A stretch of 64,000 nt of DNA from Mesobacterium_A hydrothermale (GTDB lineage: Bacteria > Pseudomonadota > Alphaproteobacteria > Rhodobacterales > Rhodobacteraceae), in NCBI RefSeq assembly GCF_035818635.1, contig NZ_JAYLLH010000003.1, forward strand, positions 169,199-233,198, given 5' to 3'. The notes under the pieces are model-generated. The model saw nothing but the letters and a program-made list of their open reading frames with translations. It was not told the DNA's origin and did no database searches. This document shows positions 34,064 through 43,037 of the stretch, one piece after another. Position numbers and translations under genes: made by a program. Positions within the stretch are counted from its first letter, which is position 1, and each line of letters starts with the position of its first letter.

Positions 34064-34798
34064 CTATTCGAGAGACTGGAAATACGCGGCCAGCGCCGCG
34101 ATCTCTTCGTCCGACAATCGGCTCGCCATCATCTGCATAACCGGATGCGGTCGCAGCTTGCGCTTGTAAGCATGCATGGCAATTACGAAATCTTCCTCGG
34201 GCCAACGCGTGATCGACGGGATCCCCTGGTCAGAGCCGTCCTGTTGGTGGCAGGTCTTGCATTCCGACGACAGGTATTCGCCGTATTCCGGGTCCCCGAC
34301 AATCGCCAGGATCTCGGGCGGCAACTGCACCTCGTGCGCTGTCATGGTCGGGGCGGATTCCGGGATATCCTGCGGACTTGCGGTGTATTGCCGCAGGAAG
34401 GCCAGCACGTCATGGCGCTCTTGGGGGTCTTTGATCCCGCGAAATGACATCCGCGTGCCACTGACCAGGGCCTTGGGATTCTCGATATAGGCATCCAGGC
34501 GTTCCAGGTCCCAGACCAGCCCGTCCTGTGCCGCGCGTTGCAGGCCCTTGGAATAGAAGAAGCCTTCGATATCCGCGGCCTTGCGGCCAAAGATATTGTT
34601 CAGATGTGGCCCGGTACGGTTTTCAGCATCCTTGCCGACACGGTGACAGCCGACACATTTCTTGAACACCTGTTCCCCCCGGCCGGGGTCGCCGATGGCT
34701 TCGGCTTTTTCTTCGGCGTTGGCGCCACCGGCAAACGGCAGCAGCGTCAGCGCACCTGCATATAAAACAACCCACAGCGTCGCACGCACCTGGGGCAT
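34064..34798 (-). CDS. soxE: Diheme cytochrome c SoxE
   Basis: A 244-residue periplasmic cytochrome with a signal peptide (about 1-28) and two haem-binding motifs, CVGCH at 48-52 and CKTCH at 180-184. It is the electron-accepting partner of SoxF in the sulfide dehydrogenase pair. The N-terminal half resembles class I cytochromes (RTGPHLNNIFGRKA, DLERLDAYIENPKAL) and the C-terminal half carries the second haem. A candidate operator lies about 130 bp upstream. Confidence 0.92.
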   Translation of the reverse strand: MPQVRATLWVVLYAGALTLLPFAGGANAEEKAEAIGDPGRGEQVFKKCVGCHRVGKDAENRTGPHLNNIFGRKAADIEGFFYSKGLQRAAQDGLVWDLERLDAYIENPKALVSGTRMSFRGIKDPQERHDVLAFLRQYTASPQDIPESAPTMTAHEVQLPPEILAIVGDPEYGEYLSSECKTCHQQDGSDQGIPSITRWPEEDFVIAMHAYKRKLRPHPVMQMMASRLSDEEIAALAAYFQSLE

Positions 34799-34931
34799 TG
34801 GATCACGAAAAAACAGTAGCGGGTCCTCCTCCTGCTATGACGGCAGCGGCCAGGAAATCTCCCGTTTCCTGACTGGATCCAAACACTGGGCAAAGCGCAT
34901 CTTTGCACCGTCCGGACGCCGTTCATAAAAG

Positions 34932-34948
34932 ACATTCTGAAGGAATGT
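34932..34948. promoter_or_regulatory. Candidate SoxR operator upstream of soxE
   Basis: ACATTC-TGAAG-GAATGT: perfect 6-bp inverted repeat with a 5-base spacer, flanked by A-tract and T-tract. It lies 134 bp upstream of the soxE start in a 285-bp intergenic region that otherwise contains only the soxD terminator. It shares the ATTC/GAAT pattern with the soxX site. Confidence 0.5.
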
Positions 34949-35012
34949 TTTTGTCTGTCAACGCACGGCATGTCGCAGATATGGGCATTTCGCACATTTC
35001 TCTGGCAAAATG

Positions 35013-35040
35013 AAAAGGGCGGGGTTATCACCCCGCCCTT
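35013..35040 (-). terminator. Intrinsic terminator after soxD
   Basis: On the minus strand AAGGGCGGGGT, 4-base loop, ACCCCGCCCTTTT. It marks the end of the soxBCD (or soxXYZABCD) transcript. Confidence 0.9.
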
Positions 35041-35083
35041 CTGACCCGTGCAGGGCCAGGACTGGCCCTGCGAGACGTTCAGA

Positions 35084-36268
35084 TCAGTTGAACGTCTTGA
35101 GGTATTCGATGACGGCTGCGCGGTCGTCTTCTTTCTTCAGACCGGCAAAAGACATCTTGTTCTTCGGGATGTTGCCACGCGGATCGGCCAGATAGGCGTC
35201 CAGCGCTTCGACCGTCCAGATGCCACCGTGATCGGCCATAGCAGCCGAGTACTTGAAGCCATCGGCGCCACCGACAGCGCGGCCGACGATGCCGTTCAGT
35301 TCCGGACCGGTGCGGTGCTTGGCGCCGTCACCAACCTGGTGGCAGGCCTTGCACTTCTTGAACACGTTTTCGCCCTTGGCCGCCAGATCCGCGTCGATCG
35401 CGGCGGCAGCAACAGCAACCGGCTCTGCCGCGGCCGGAGCTTCTGCTGCCGGCTCAGCCGCTGCCATTTCGGTGGCCGGTGCTTCGGCCGGTTCCGCCAT
35501 GGCTTCGTCTGCGGCACCTTCTTCTTCCGGGGTCACGTCCAGAACGGTCGCGCGCATCGTGATCTTCACCTCGGGCTTGCAGTTTTCCATGCAAGGCTCG
35601 GCACGCCACATGCTGTATTCCGCCTCGGCCCGGTCATCGATGATGAAGCCGTCCTTGTTCGGCATTTCGAAGTCCGCGAAGTTTTCCTTCGACAGCACGA
35701 AATCGTCATCCACCAGGTCGTTCGAATACAGGATGTACGCGACGATCGCATAGGTGTCGTCAGCCGACAGGGTCTGCGCGGCGCCAAACGGCATCGAGCG
35801 GTGGACATAGTCGAACACGGTCGACAGGTACGGCCAGTACGAGCCGACGGTCTTCAGCGGGTCCTTGTCGGCCAGCGTACCGTCACCACCGGCCAGTTTC
35901 GGCCAGTTGTCGACACCTTCCGCGAAGGAACCGTGGCAAACCGCGCAGTTGTCTTCGAACACGGTTTCACCGGTCAGAACGTCCCCCGACCCTTCCGGCA
36001 GGCCGGTGCCGTCGGGCGACACGTCCAGGTTCCACGCATCGATTTCTTCCGGCAGGGCGACACGGCCCAGACCGTACTTGCCCACGTGTTCCGGCGCCGC
36101 CTCGGCAGCGGCCACCAGCGAGAAGAACGGGTTGGCCTCGGTTGCTTCCAGTACCGGCGCGTCCGAAGGCAGCCCTTCGACGAAGCGATCAGCAAAGTTG
36201 TAGGCGCCGGTCAGAACGACGACCGTCGCGACGGTTGCACCGCCAAAGAGATTAAGAGACTTCGACAT
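35084..36268 (-). CDS. soxD: Sulfur dehydrogenase cytochrome subunit SoxD
   Basis: A 394-residue diheme cytochrome c that takes electrons from SoxC during oxidation of SoxY-bound sulfane sulfur. An N-terminal membrane or signal helix (about 8-25) is followed by a haem domain with CAVCH at 108-112, an Ala/Glu/Pro-rich linker (about 240-290), and a second haem domain with CKACH at 306-310. Its presence with soxC marks the complete-oxidation type of Sox system, without free sulfur globules. The ATG lies 17 bases inside the soxC 3' end, with GGTGAGG as ribosome binding site. Confidence 0.95.
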   Translation of the reverse strand: MSKSLNLFGGATVATVVVLTGAYNFADRFVEGLPSDAPVLEATEANPFFSLVAAAEAAPEHVGKYGLGRVALPEEIDAWNLDVSPDGTGLPEGSGDVLTGETVFEDNCAVCHGSFAEGVDNWPKLAGGDGTLADKDPLKTVGSYWPYLSTVFDYVHRSMPFGAAQTLSADDTYAIVAYILYSNDLVDDDFVLSKENFADFEMPNKDGFIIDDRAEAEYSMWRAEPCMENCKPEVKITMRATVLDVTPEEEGAADEAMAEPAEAPATEMAAAEPAAEAPAAAEPVAVAAAAIDADLAAKGENVFKKCKACHQVGDGAKHRTGPELNGIVGRAVGGADGFKYSAAMADHGGIWTVEALDAYLADPRGNIPKNKMSFAGLKKEDDRAAVIEYLKTFN

Positions 36269-37538
36269 TTTCTGCCTCACCGTTCGATTTCACATGCCAG
36301 GTCTGGATGCAGTTGTTGTGATAGACCGAGTTCTCGCCACGCACTTCGCGCAGCATTGCCTTGGTGGGCTGAACATAGCCGGTCTCGTCCATTGCGCGCG
36401 ACTGCAACAGCCACTCTTCGCCGTTCCACTCGGTTTCCAGGTAGAAACGGGTGACCGCCTTGGTCGCCCCCTGGGTGCTGCCCAGGCGCGCGGTCTGCCA
36501 GGTGATGCCACCGTCGGTCGACACATCGACGCGGGTGATACGGCCGTGGCCGGACCATGCCATGCCGGTGATGACGATCGGACCATGGCCATGCTTGATC
36601 GGCGACTGCGGGCTGGGCGAAGTCACAACCGACTTGGCGTCCATGACCCAGGTCCACTTGCGGCTGGTGCCATCGGCCAGGGTGTCGGTGTATTTCGAGG
36701 TCTCCTCGCGGCTTTCGACCGCCTGGTTGGTCACCTCGATGCGGCGCAGCCACTTGACCCACATGTTGCCTTCCCAACCGGGAACGACCAGGCGAACCGG
36801 ATAGCCATGCTCCATGCGCAGCGCTTCGCCGTTGGCCTTGAAGGCCACCAGAACGTCGTCCAGCGCCTTTTCCATCGGGATCGAACGGCCGTTCGACGAT
36901 GCGTCGGCACCTTCAACGTAAACCCACTTGTCCGCCAGGTCGCCCGCGGCGTCCAGGCCGGCTTCTTCCAGCAGGGTGCGCAGCGACACGCCGGAATATT
37001 CCATGTTGTGGATCATGCCGTGGGTGAACTGGGCGCCGTTCAGCTGGGCACCGGCCCATTCCATACCCGTGTTTGCCGCGCATTCGCAGAAATACACGTG
37101 GTTTTCACGCGGAAAACGCTCCAGGTCTTCGTAGGTAAAGACCAGCGGTGCATCAACGAGGCCGTTGATCATCAGACGATAGTCTTCTTTCTTCAGCTCG
37201 ATCGCGCCCGAGTGGTGACGTTCAAACGCACAACCCTGCGGGGTGATCGTGCCGTCCAGCGCGTGGATCGGCGTGAAGTTGATCGAGGAAATCGGATCCG
37301 CGGTCAGCCACGGGACGTTGCGACGGATCACGTCGCTCTCGAACTCGATCGGCAGGCCATAGGGGGTTTCGTCAACCCCGGCGCCGGTGGCGCTGGCCCA
37401 ATCCTGCACTTCGGTGATCAGCGGATCGGGCTCGGCCGCGCGGGCAAACCCCGCGGCAACGGTGCCCGCGCCGATGGCGGCTGCACCGGTCAGGAACTGA
37501 CGGCGCGAAGCGCCCTTTCCCTTTGTCTCAGTCGTCAT
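36252..37538 (-). CDS. soxC: Sulfur dehydrogenase molybdopterin subunit SoxC
   Basis: A 428-residue molybdenum enzyme of the sulfite oxidase family, partner of SoxD. Tat signal SRRQFLTGAA (about residues 11-20). The molybdopterin-binding domain holds the Mo-ligand cysteine in FCECAANTG (about C153); the C-terminal dimerisation domain starts near 290. AAGGAGCCAGAC precedes the ATG at 37538, which replaces an in-frame start seven codons upstream. It follows soxB by 24 bases. Confidence 0.95.
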   Translation of the reverse strand: MTTETKGKGASRRQFLTGAAAIGAGTVAAGFARAAEPDPLITEVQDWASATGAGVDETPYGLPIEFESDVIRRNVPWLTADPISSINFTPIHALDGTITPQGCAFERHHSGAIELKKEDYRLMINGLVDAPLVFTYEDLERFPRENHVYFCECAANTGMEWAGAQLNGAQFTHGMIHNMEYSGVSLRTLLEEAGLDAAGDLADKWVYVEGADASSNGRSIPMEKALDDVLVAFKANGEALRMEHGYPVRLVVPGWEGNMWVKWLRRIEVTNQAVESREETSKYTDTLADGTSRKWTWVMDAKSVVTSPSPQSPIKHGHGPIVITGMAWSGHGRITRVDVSTDGGITWQTARLGSTQGATKAVTRFYLETEWNGEEWLLQSRAMDETGYVQPTKAMLREVRGENSVYHNNCIQTWHVKSNGEAENVEVS

Positions 37539-37562
37539 GTCTGGCTCCTTCTTTGGCAATGC

Positions 37563-39260
37563 TTACGCACCGACAACCGTAACGCTGTTGTTGGGCTCGA
37601 GCTTGATCGTGCCCTGTTTGCGGATGTGGCTTTCGACCACGTCCCAGATTTGCGGCCCTTCGGTCCCTTCGTTGACCGAGGCCCAGCCTGCAACCACGTA
37701 GGACTTGGACGGGTCGATCGCCTCGCCGGTCTTGAGCAGCGTCATTTCCGAAATGCGCTCGCCCTGCGGCTTGGTGATGTCGATCCGGTAGCCCATGCCG
37801 CCGATGCGGACCATGTCCCCGCCCTGCTGGTAATACGGGTCGGGGTTGAAGATGTTGTCGGCCACGTCTTCCAGGATCACCTTGATGAATTCGCCGGTCA
37901 TTTCCGAACGATAGGCTTCACCGTAGGTCATCGAGGTGACGTTGAAGATGTCTTCGCGGGTGATGTCCTGGCCCGGCAGGATCGACGGACCCCAGCGCAC
38001 GCCCGGCGACATCGCGATGTCTGCTTCACGCTCGGAAATCAGCGCATCGCAGATCAGATCGTCCCACGAACCGTTGAAGTTGCCGCGGCGATACAGCAGC
38101 GAATCGGTCTGGCCGATCACTTCCGACAGCTCGGCCTGGAACGGCGCGCGCTCGTCTTCGATGATCTTGGTGATGACAGGGTCCGGCGCGATCACGTCTG
38201 CGAAGATCGGGATCAGCTTGTGCTTGATGCCCATCATCTTGCCGTCGCGCACGTCCAGATCGACGCGGCTGACGAACTTGCCGTTCGACCCCGACGCGAT
38301 GATGAAGGTGTTGCCGACCTGAACCGGTTCCGGCAGCGCGTCGTGGGTGTGGCCCGACAGGATCACGTCGATGCCGGTCACCACCGACGCCATCTGCTTG
38401 TCCACGTCGAACCCGTTGTGGCTCAGGCAGACAACCAGCTCGGCCCCGGCTTCGCGCACTTCGTCGACCATCGCCTGCATGTTCTCGTCGCGAATACCAA
38501 AGCTGTATTCCGGGAACATCCAGCGCGGGTTGGCGATCGGCATGTACGGGAAGGCCTGACCGATCACGGCAACCTTCACGCCACCACGCTCGAAGAACTT
38601 GTAGGGCTTGAACAGCTCTGCGGGTTCGTCCCACTCGGCGTCAAAGATGTTCTGACCCAGCGCGGCAAACGGCAGGCTTTCGACCAGTTCGTTCACGCGG
38701 CCCGACCCCAGGGTGAATTCCCAGTGGAAGGTCATCGCATCCGGCTTCAGCGCGTTCATCACGTTGACCATGTCCTGGCCTGCGGTCTTGTAGCAGGTCA
38801 TGGAGCCGTGCCAGGTGTCGCCGCCGTCCAGCAGCAGCGCATCGGGGCGGTCGGCGCGGATCGCGTCGATCACCGTCGACATGCGGTCCAGACCACCGAC
38901 ACGGCCGTACATCTGGGCCAACGACGAGAAGTCGTTGTAGGTCAGCGCATAGGCGGAGGGAGAGCCGTCTGCGATACCATAGGCCTTGCGGAAATCCGCG
39001 CCGGTGATGTGGGGGACGGCCCCTTTGTTGCCGCCGACGCCGATGTTGATTTCCGGCTCGCGGAAATAGATCGGCACCATCTGAGCATGAATGTCGGTCA
39101 CGTGGATCAGCGACACGTTACCAAACGTATCGAACTGAAGCAGTTGGTCCTGGGTCAGGCTTTGTTGTGCAGCCAGACGAGCCCAATTACCGAAACCGGA
39201 GGCGCCGACGATCGCCGAAGCGGCCATCGAAACCTGCAGAAAATCGCGTCTTGAGATCAT
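37563..39260 (-). CDS. soxB: Thiosulfohydrolase SoxB
   Basis: A 565-residue periplasmic dimanganese enzyme that hydrolyses sulfate from SoxY-cysteine-S-sulfonate. Tat signal SRRDFLQVSM. The metallophosphatase motifs are present: HVTDIHAQ, LLDGGDTWHGS, CLSHNGFDVD and ILSGHTHDA; the 5'-nucleotidase C-terminal domain follows (about 370-540). Upstream lie an 18-bp perfect palindrome and a terminator-like hairpin, so soxBCD may be a separate unit from soxXYZA. No clear Shine-Dalgarno sequence precedes the ATG. Confidence 0.96.
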   Translation of the reverse strand: MISRRDFLQVSMAASAIVGASGFGNWARLAAQQSLTQDQLLQFDTFGNVSLIHVTDIHAQMVPIYFREPEINIGVGGNKGAVPHITGADFRKAYGIADGSPSAYALTYNDFSSLAQMYGRVGGLDRMSTVIDAIRADRPDALLLDGGDTWHGSMTCYKTAGQDMVNVMNALKPDAMTFHWEFTLGSGRVNELVESLPFAALGQNIFDAEWDEPAELFKPYKFFERGGVKVAVIGQAFPYMPIANPRWMFPEYSFGIRDENMQAMVDEVREAGAELVVCLSHNGFDVDKQMASVVTGIDVILSGHTHDALPEPVQVGNTFIIASGSNGKFVSRVDLDVRDGKMMGIKHKLIPIFADVIAPDPVITKIIEDERAPFQAELSEVIGQTDSLLYRRGNFNGSWDDLICDALISEREADIAMSPGVRWGPSILPGQDITREDIFNVTSMTYGEAYRSEMTGEFIKVILEDVADNIFNPDPYYQQGGDMVRIGGMGYRIDITKPQGERISEMTLLKTGEAIDPSKSYVVAGWASVNEGTEGPQIWDVVESHIRKQGTIKLEPNNSVTVVGA

Positions 39261-39288
39261 GGGAGGGATCTTTCTTTAGCTTTCGCGA

Positions 39289-39306
39289 CACACATGCGCA
39301 TGTGTG
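39289..39306. promoter_or_regulatory. Perfect 18-bp palindrome upstream of soxB
   Basis: CACACATGCGCATGTGTG, 29 bases upstream of the soxB ATG. Its ACACAT/ATGTGT arms are the same as those before the MBL-fold gene at 6093-6110, with a 4- instead of 6-base spacer. A candidate regulator site or promoter-overlapping operator. Confidence 0.55.
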
Positions 39307-39325
39307 AATTTGTTAGGTAGAAGAA

Positions 39326-39352
39326 ACCCCGCGTCAATCAAGAACGCGGGGT
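39326..39352 (-). terminator. Terminator-like hairpin between soxA and soxB
   Basis: Nine-bp perfect stem ACCCCGCGT/ACGCGGGGT with a 9-base loop, followed on the minus strand by TTTCTTCT, 8 bases after the soxA stop. It may end or attenuate the soxXYZA transcript. Confidence 0.65.
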
Positions 39353-39360
39353 CCCGGCGA

Positions 39361-40212
39361 TTAGTTACGGACGGACGGACCTTCGACCGACAGGCCGTTG
39401 CCGCGCGATGCGACATACAGTTCCAGCGCGATGAACTCGGGCGAGCCTTCTTTGTAGGTCTCGGCACGGGTGTCACGAACGCAGCCCTTGAAACGGTTGT
39501 GTGCACCGTTCAGCTTGGCGTTTTTCAGACGGTACGCCGGGAAGCCGTTGATCTGACCCTGCGACAGGTGGTCTGCGCGGATGTAGTTGCCATAGTTCTG
39601 CTCGTGGCAGGACGCGCAGGACAGATCCAGGATACCGGTACGGGTGTAATAAAGTTCCTTACCCTTTTCCCAGGTTGCTGCCGCCGGACCGTCGATGGCG
39701 ACGTTCACCGGCATACCGCGCGACACAGAGGCCAGCAGCGCTTCCATGGCGGTGGTGTCGCCACCGTCATATTTCCACGCGTCGGCACCCATGCGAGTGG
39801 TGCGGCAGTCGTTGATCTGCATCACCAGGGTACGGACTTCGCCAGCGCCTTCGTTCCACTTCGGATAGACGGCTTTCACGCCGGCCATGTCCTCGGGCTC
39901 GCCGTGGCAGGATGCGCAGGACTTGCCTTCCGATCCATCGACGGTGGCCCAGGTTTCACGTGCCTGATCGACAAAAATCATGCCGGGGTTGTCGAAGTCG
40001 TCCATTTCCATGGCCTGAGTTTCGTTATCGCGGAAATGCCAGCCAGAGATGATTTCGTCCAGGTGGCCGTCCAGATGCGCCGGGGCAGCGGTTTTGGTGA
40101 CGATCTCGATATCGCCGTTGATCACCAGCGAGTCGTCGTCAGCGCCACCGGCGACGGCAACCGTCGACGTCAGCATCAGCGCGGCGACAGCGGTCAGTGC
40201 CTTGAATTTCAT
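39361..40212 (-). CDS. soxA: Sulfur oxidation diheme cytochrome SoxA
   Basis: A 283-residue periplasmic cytochrome c that with SoxX attaches thiosulfate to SoxY. Signal peptide at about 1-22. Two haem motifs of the type CASCH (KSCASCHGE and LSCASCHEQ), so it is the diheme form. C244 in RFKGCVRDTR aligns with the catalytic cysteine haem ligand. Start at 40212 has GGGAGGGAACAACATA upstream. Confidence 0.95.
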   Translation of the reverse strand: MKFKALTAVAALMLTSTVAVAGGADDDSLVINGDIEIVTKTAAPAHLDGHLDEIISGWHFRDNETQAMEMDDFDNPGMIFVDQARETWATVDGSEGKSCASCHGEPEDMAGVKAVYPKWNEGAGEVRTLVMQINDCRTTRMGADAWKYDGGDTTAMEALLASVSRGMPVNVAIDGPAAATWEKGKELYYTRTGILDLSCASCHEQNYGNYIRADHLSQGQINGFPAYRLKNAKLNGAHNRFKGCVRDTRAETYKEGSPEFIALELYVASRGNGLSVEGPSVRN

Positions 40213-40239
40213 TATGTTGTTCCCTCCCATGAGATTGCC

Positions 40240-40262
40240 CTGCCCCCGCTGACCGGGGGCAG
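40240..40262 (-). other. Hairpin between soxZ and soxA
   Basis: Nine-bp perfect stem CTGCCCCCG/CGGGGGCAG with a 5-base loop and no T-tract. Probably stabilises the upstream soxXYZ mRNA, giving more SoxYZ carrier than SoxA. Confidence 0.6.
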
Positions 40263-40273
40263 GACCAACGTCA

Positions 40274-40600
40274 TCAGACGCTGACTTTTTTCGTATCTTC
40301 GTAGACAGAACCATCATCGTCGTACCAGGTGAACTTGAATTCACCGGCTTCGGGGACGGTTGCGTCGAACTGGAAATACGGGTTGGTCGAGATCGCCGGC
40401 TCCAGGGTGATGTCGATCACCGACTGGCCGTTATATTCACAAGTGAAGCGATTGATGATCGACCGCGGGATGATATTGCCGCTGCCGTCCTTGCGCTGAC
40501 CCGATTCCATCGGGTGCGAAATCAGCGACTTGATGGTGATGACTTCACCAGCCGAGGCGCTCTTCGGGACCTTGACGCGGGGCTTAACACCAGATGCCAT
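40274..40600 (-). CDS. soxZ: Thiosulfate oxidation carrier complex protein SoxZ
   Basis: A 108-residue periplasmic partner of SoxY with an immunoglobulin-like fold. It has no signal peptide of its own, as expected, because it is exported bound to SoxY. Family features: KVPKSASAGEVITIKSLISHPMESG and the C-terminal FKFTWYDDDGSVYE. It lies 25 bases after soxY. Confidence 0.96.
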   Translation of the reverse strand: MASGVKPRVKVPKSASAGEVITIKSLISHPMESGQRKDGSGNIIPRSIINRFTCEYNGQSVIDITLEPAISTNPYFQFDATVPEAGEFKFTWYDDDGSVYEDTKKVSV

Positions 40601-40625
40601 GTTCGTTTTCTCCTGGATATACCGA

Positions 40626-41042
40626 TCAGCCGCCGCAGCCGCCGATGGTCACTTTAACGGTCTTGGAAGCGCGGGCGAACGTGCCGTCGGCCAGCTTGGC
40701 CACGGCGATCACGTCCTGCGTGCCTGCCAGACGAATGCGGGTGCTTGCAGTCTGATCACCCGCCAGCGGGCCGAAGTTGAAGGTTGCAACGCCCGGGGTC
40801 GGGTTGCCGGCGGCCAGAACCAGAATGGCCGATGCGCCGGGTGCCGAAACGTCGATCGGAACGGTGTTGCCGTTCTCGGCGATTTCCGGTGCGCCCAGTT
40901 CAACGCCGGTATCTGCCATTGCGGCACCACCGGTGAATGCGGCGATTGCGTCGTCTGCCGATGCGTTTGCACGGAAGGGCAGGACGGTCATCAGCGCCGC
41001 GCCGGCACCGATTGCCAGCGTCTCGCGACGGGTAAACTCCAT
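40626..41042 (-). CDS. soxY: Thiosulfate oxidation carrier protein SoxY
   Basis: A 138-residue periplasmic carrier. It has a Tat signal (FTRRETLAIGAGAAL) and the C-terminal swinging arm GGCGG, whose Cys136 carries the sulfur intermediates. SoxZ is next. Two adjacent ATG codons (41045 and 41042) follow GAGGAG; the second has the better spacing of 7 bases and was chosen. Confidence 0.96.
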   Translation of the reverse strand: MEFTRRETLAIGAGAALMTVLPFRANASADDAIAAFTGGAAMADTGVELGAPEIAENGNTVPIDVSAPGASAILVLAAGNPTPGVATFNFGPLAGDQTASTRIRLAGTQDVIAVAKLADGTFARASKTVKVTIGGCGG

Positions 41043-41072
41043 CATGTATCTCCTCAAGGTTTGGGGAAGCGT

Positions 41073-41546
41073 TTAGTCTTTCAACGTCATCAGGTAAGCG
41101 ACGACATCTTCGATTTCCTGAGCACTCAGGATCGGCGCGATCGGCATTTTAGCCGCCTTGCCGGTGTAGCCATCGCCGGGACGGGTGAAGCCAGAGGTGC
41201 GATAGAACGCAGGCATCACCGACCCTTCGAAGGTCATCTTGGCATTGATGACGATCCCGCGCAGTTCCGCTTCGGTGCGGACGTCGCCGGTGCCGTCAAG
41301 GGTCGGACCCACTTCACCGTGGAACGGCTGGTCCTTAAGTGCGGTGACTTCGTGGCAAGCGATGCAGTTGCCCAGACCACGGTTGTACATGATCTTGGCA
41401 CCGTTTGCGGCATCGCCAGGAACGCCGGTAAGCGATGCCTCGACTTCACCGTATTCGCCAAACACCACGTCGTCCGGTGCGACAGGGTTTGCCAGTGCGG
41501 TGGTCGCAGCGAAAGCCGCTGCGATCGAAATAACTGTAAGCCTCAT
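41073..41546 (-). CDS. soxX: Sulfur oxidation cytochrome c SoxX
   Basis: A 157-residue monoheme cytochrome c with a signal peptide at 1-19 and CIACH at 61-65. It forms the SoxXA complex. First gene of the structural sox operon; a perfect inverted repeat lies 87-104 bp upstream. Confidence 0.95.
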   Translation of the reverse strand: MRLTVISIAAAFAATTALANPVAPDDVVFGEYGEVEASLTGVPGDAANGAKIMYNRGLGNCIACHEVTALKDQPFHGEVGPTLDGTGDVRTEAELRGIVINAKMTFEGSVMPAFYRTSGFTRPGDGYTGKAAKMPIAPILSAQEIEDVVAYLMTLKD

Positions 41547-41632
41547 ATTCCCTCCCTAGGCTTGACCGATGATTTTCGGATTCTTCGGCTGGTGTATACC
41601 GTAGGCCACCGTGGGGGCCTTTCGCAACATCA

Positions 41633-41650
41633 AATTCACTTCTGTGAATT
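41633..41650. promoter_or_regulatory. Candidate SoxR operator upstream of soxX
   Basis: AATTCAC-TTCT-GTGAATT: perfect 7-bp inverted repeat with a 4-base spacer in the soxW-soxX intergenic region. This is the usual position of a SoxR site (the sox wx region), and the pattern is typical of ArsR-family operators. Confidence 0.6.
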
Positions 41651-41671
41651 AGTGATCCGATTTGTCGCGGG

Positions 41672-42250
41672 TCACTCCGTTGACCCGTTCGCCCGTTCCG
41701 AGATTCGGCGCGCATGGTAGCGCTGGAAATCTTCCCCGTTATCAAGCTCGTAACGCTTCTCCAGAACCCAGGTGAACATGTCGTTCGTGGTCCCCTTGCC
41801 AAAGGCGCCGGGCATCACCACGACGGCGGCTTCGGCTGCGGACAGGCCTTCGGGCACCTCTTCGGGCATGAACATGATGTTCGGCGTGAACATCACGCGC
41901 CATTTCCGCGCCATGTCCTTTTCCGACAAGGCTTCGCCATCGAAATCAATGACTTCGGTGTCGCCATGCAGGTTCAGCTGCACCGCAAAGAAGTTCTCGT
42001 CGATAAAGGCGTTCAGGTCGGGGTCGGAAAACACCTCTTCATGCATCTTCTTGCAATAGATGCATCCACGCTGTTCGAAGAACAGCACCAGGCGCTTGCC
42101 TTCGGCATTGGCCTCGGCCAGATCCTCGCGCATGTCCTTGAACGTGTCATGGAAAAACGGCTCCTTGTGCAGCCCGTCATCGCCGATCTCGACCGCCCAG
42201 ACGGGCATCGCCATCAGCGCCGCAGCAACTGTCAGTGCAAAACGTTTCAT
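41672..42250 (-). CDS. soxW: Periplasmic thioredoxin SoxW
   Basis: A 192-residue thioredoxin-fold protein with a signal peptide at 1-17 and the redox motif CIYC (RGCIYCKKMHEE). It receives electrons from SoxV and keeps SoxY reduced. Start at 42250 is preceded by GGAGGGAG. Encoded 28 bases after soxV. Confidence 0.93.
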   Translation of the reverse strand: MKRFALTVAAALMAMPVWAVEIGDDGLHKEPFFHDTFKDMREDLAEANAEGKRLVLFFEQRGCIYCKKMHEEVFSDPDLNAFIDENFFAVQLNLHGDTEVIDFDGEALSEKDMARKWRVMFTPNIMFMPEEVPEGLSAAEAAVVVMPGAFGKGTTNDMFTWVLEKRYELDNGEDFQRYHARRISERANGSTE

Positions 42251-42278
42251 GGTCGGCTCTCCCTCCATAGTCTGAAAA

Positions 42279-43016
42279 TTAGCCCAGGTTCCCGAACGAC
42301 GGGAACGTGGCGATCATCCAGTCCGAGATGATGTTCACCGAATCGGTCGCGATCAGGATCGCGAACAGAATCAGCATGGCACCCATGATCTTCTCGGCAT
42401 GGTTGAGATATTTGCGGTTCCGCTGCATCCAGGCAAGAAACGGTTTCGCGAACAACGAAGCGATGACGAACGGCCCTGTCATGCCCAGCCCGAACACCGC
42501 CAGCAAAAGCGCCCCCTGCAGGATGTCGCCCATGCCCGAGGCGATCATCAGGATCGTCGCCAGCACCGGTCCGACACAGGCCGTCCAGCCGAATCCGAAT
42601 GCCAGCCCCATGACATAGGCGCCCAGCACGGTGGTCGGGTCGGTCTTCGCCTCGACGCGCTTCTCGTTATACAGAAAGCCGATCTTGATGATCCCCAGGA
42701 AATGCAGCCCGAACAGGAAGATCACCGCCGCCGCGACATAGCTCAGCGGGCGTTTCCAGTCGGCGAATGCCTGCCCGAGCGCGGTGGCGCCCATGCCCAG
42801 CAGCATGAAGATCGTGGTCACGCCCAGCGCGAACATGATGGCCGAAACAACCAGCCTGCGCTGCGCCCCGGGGGCGATTCCGCCCTCCTCGCGCAGTTCG
42901 GACATGGATATACCCGCCATGTAGCACAGGTAAAACGGCACCATCGGCAGGATGCAGGGCGTGAAAAACGCCCCCAGCCCTGCCAAGAACGCGCCGACAT
43001 ATGATATGTCGAACAT
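42279..43016 (-). CDS. soxV: CcdA-type thiol-disulfide electron carrier SoxV
   Basis: A 245-residue inner-membrane protein with six helices of the CcdA/DsbD family, moving reductant from cytoplasmic thioredoxin to periplasmic SoxW. Two conserved cysteines lie in FFTPCILPMVP (near residue 22) and in GWTACVGPVLA (near residue 145). GGGAGGGGTC precedes the ATG. It is divergent from soxS. Confidence 0.94.
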   Translation of the reverse strand: MFDISYVGAFLAGLGAFFTPCILPMVPFYLCYMAGISMSELREEGGIAPGAQRRLVVSAIMFALGVTTIFMLLGMGATALGQAFADWKRPLSYVAAAVIFLFGLHFLGIIKIGFLYNEKRVEAKTDPTTVLGAYVMGLAFGFGWTACVGPVLATILMIASGMGDILQGALLLAVFGLGMTGPFVIASLFAKPFLAWMQRNRKYLNHAEKIMGAMLILFAILIATDSVNIISDWMIATFPSFGNLG

Positions 43017-43037
43017 GACCCCTCCCTTGATCAATTC

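Noticed and set aside
36294..39254. A plus-strand open frame of about 990 codons opposite soxC and soxB
   Set aside because: Antisense shadow of two strongly supported genes.
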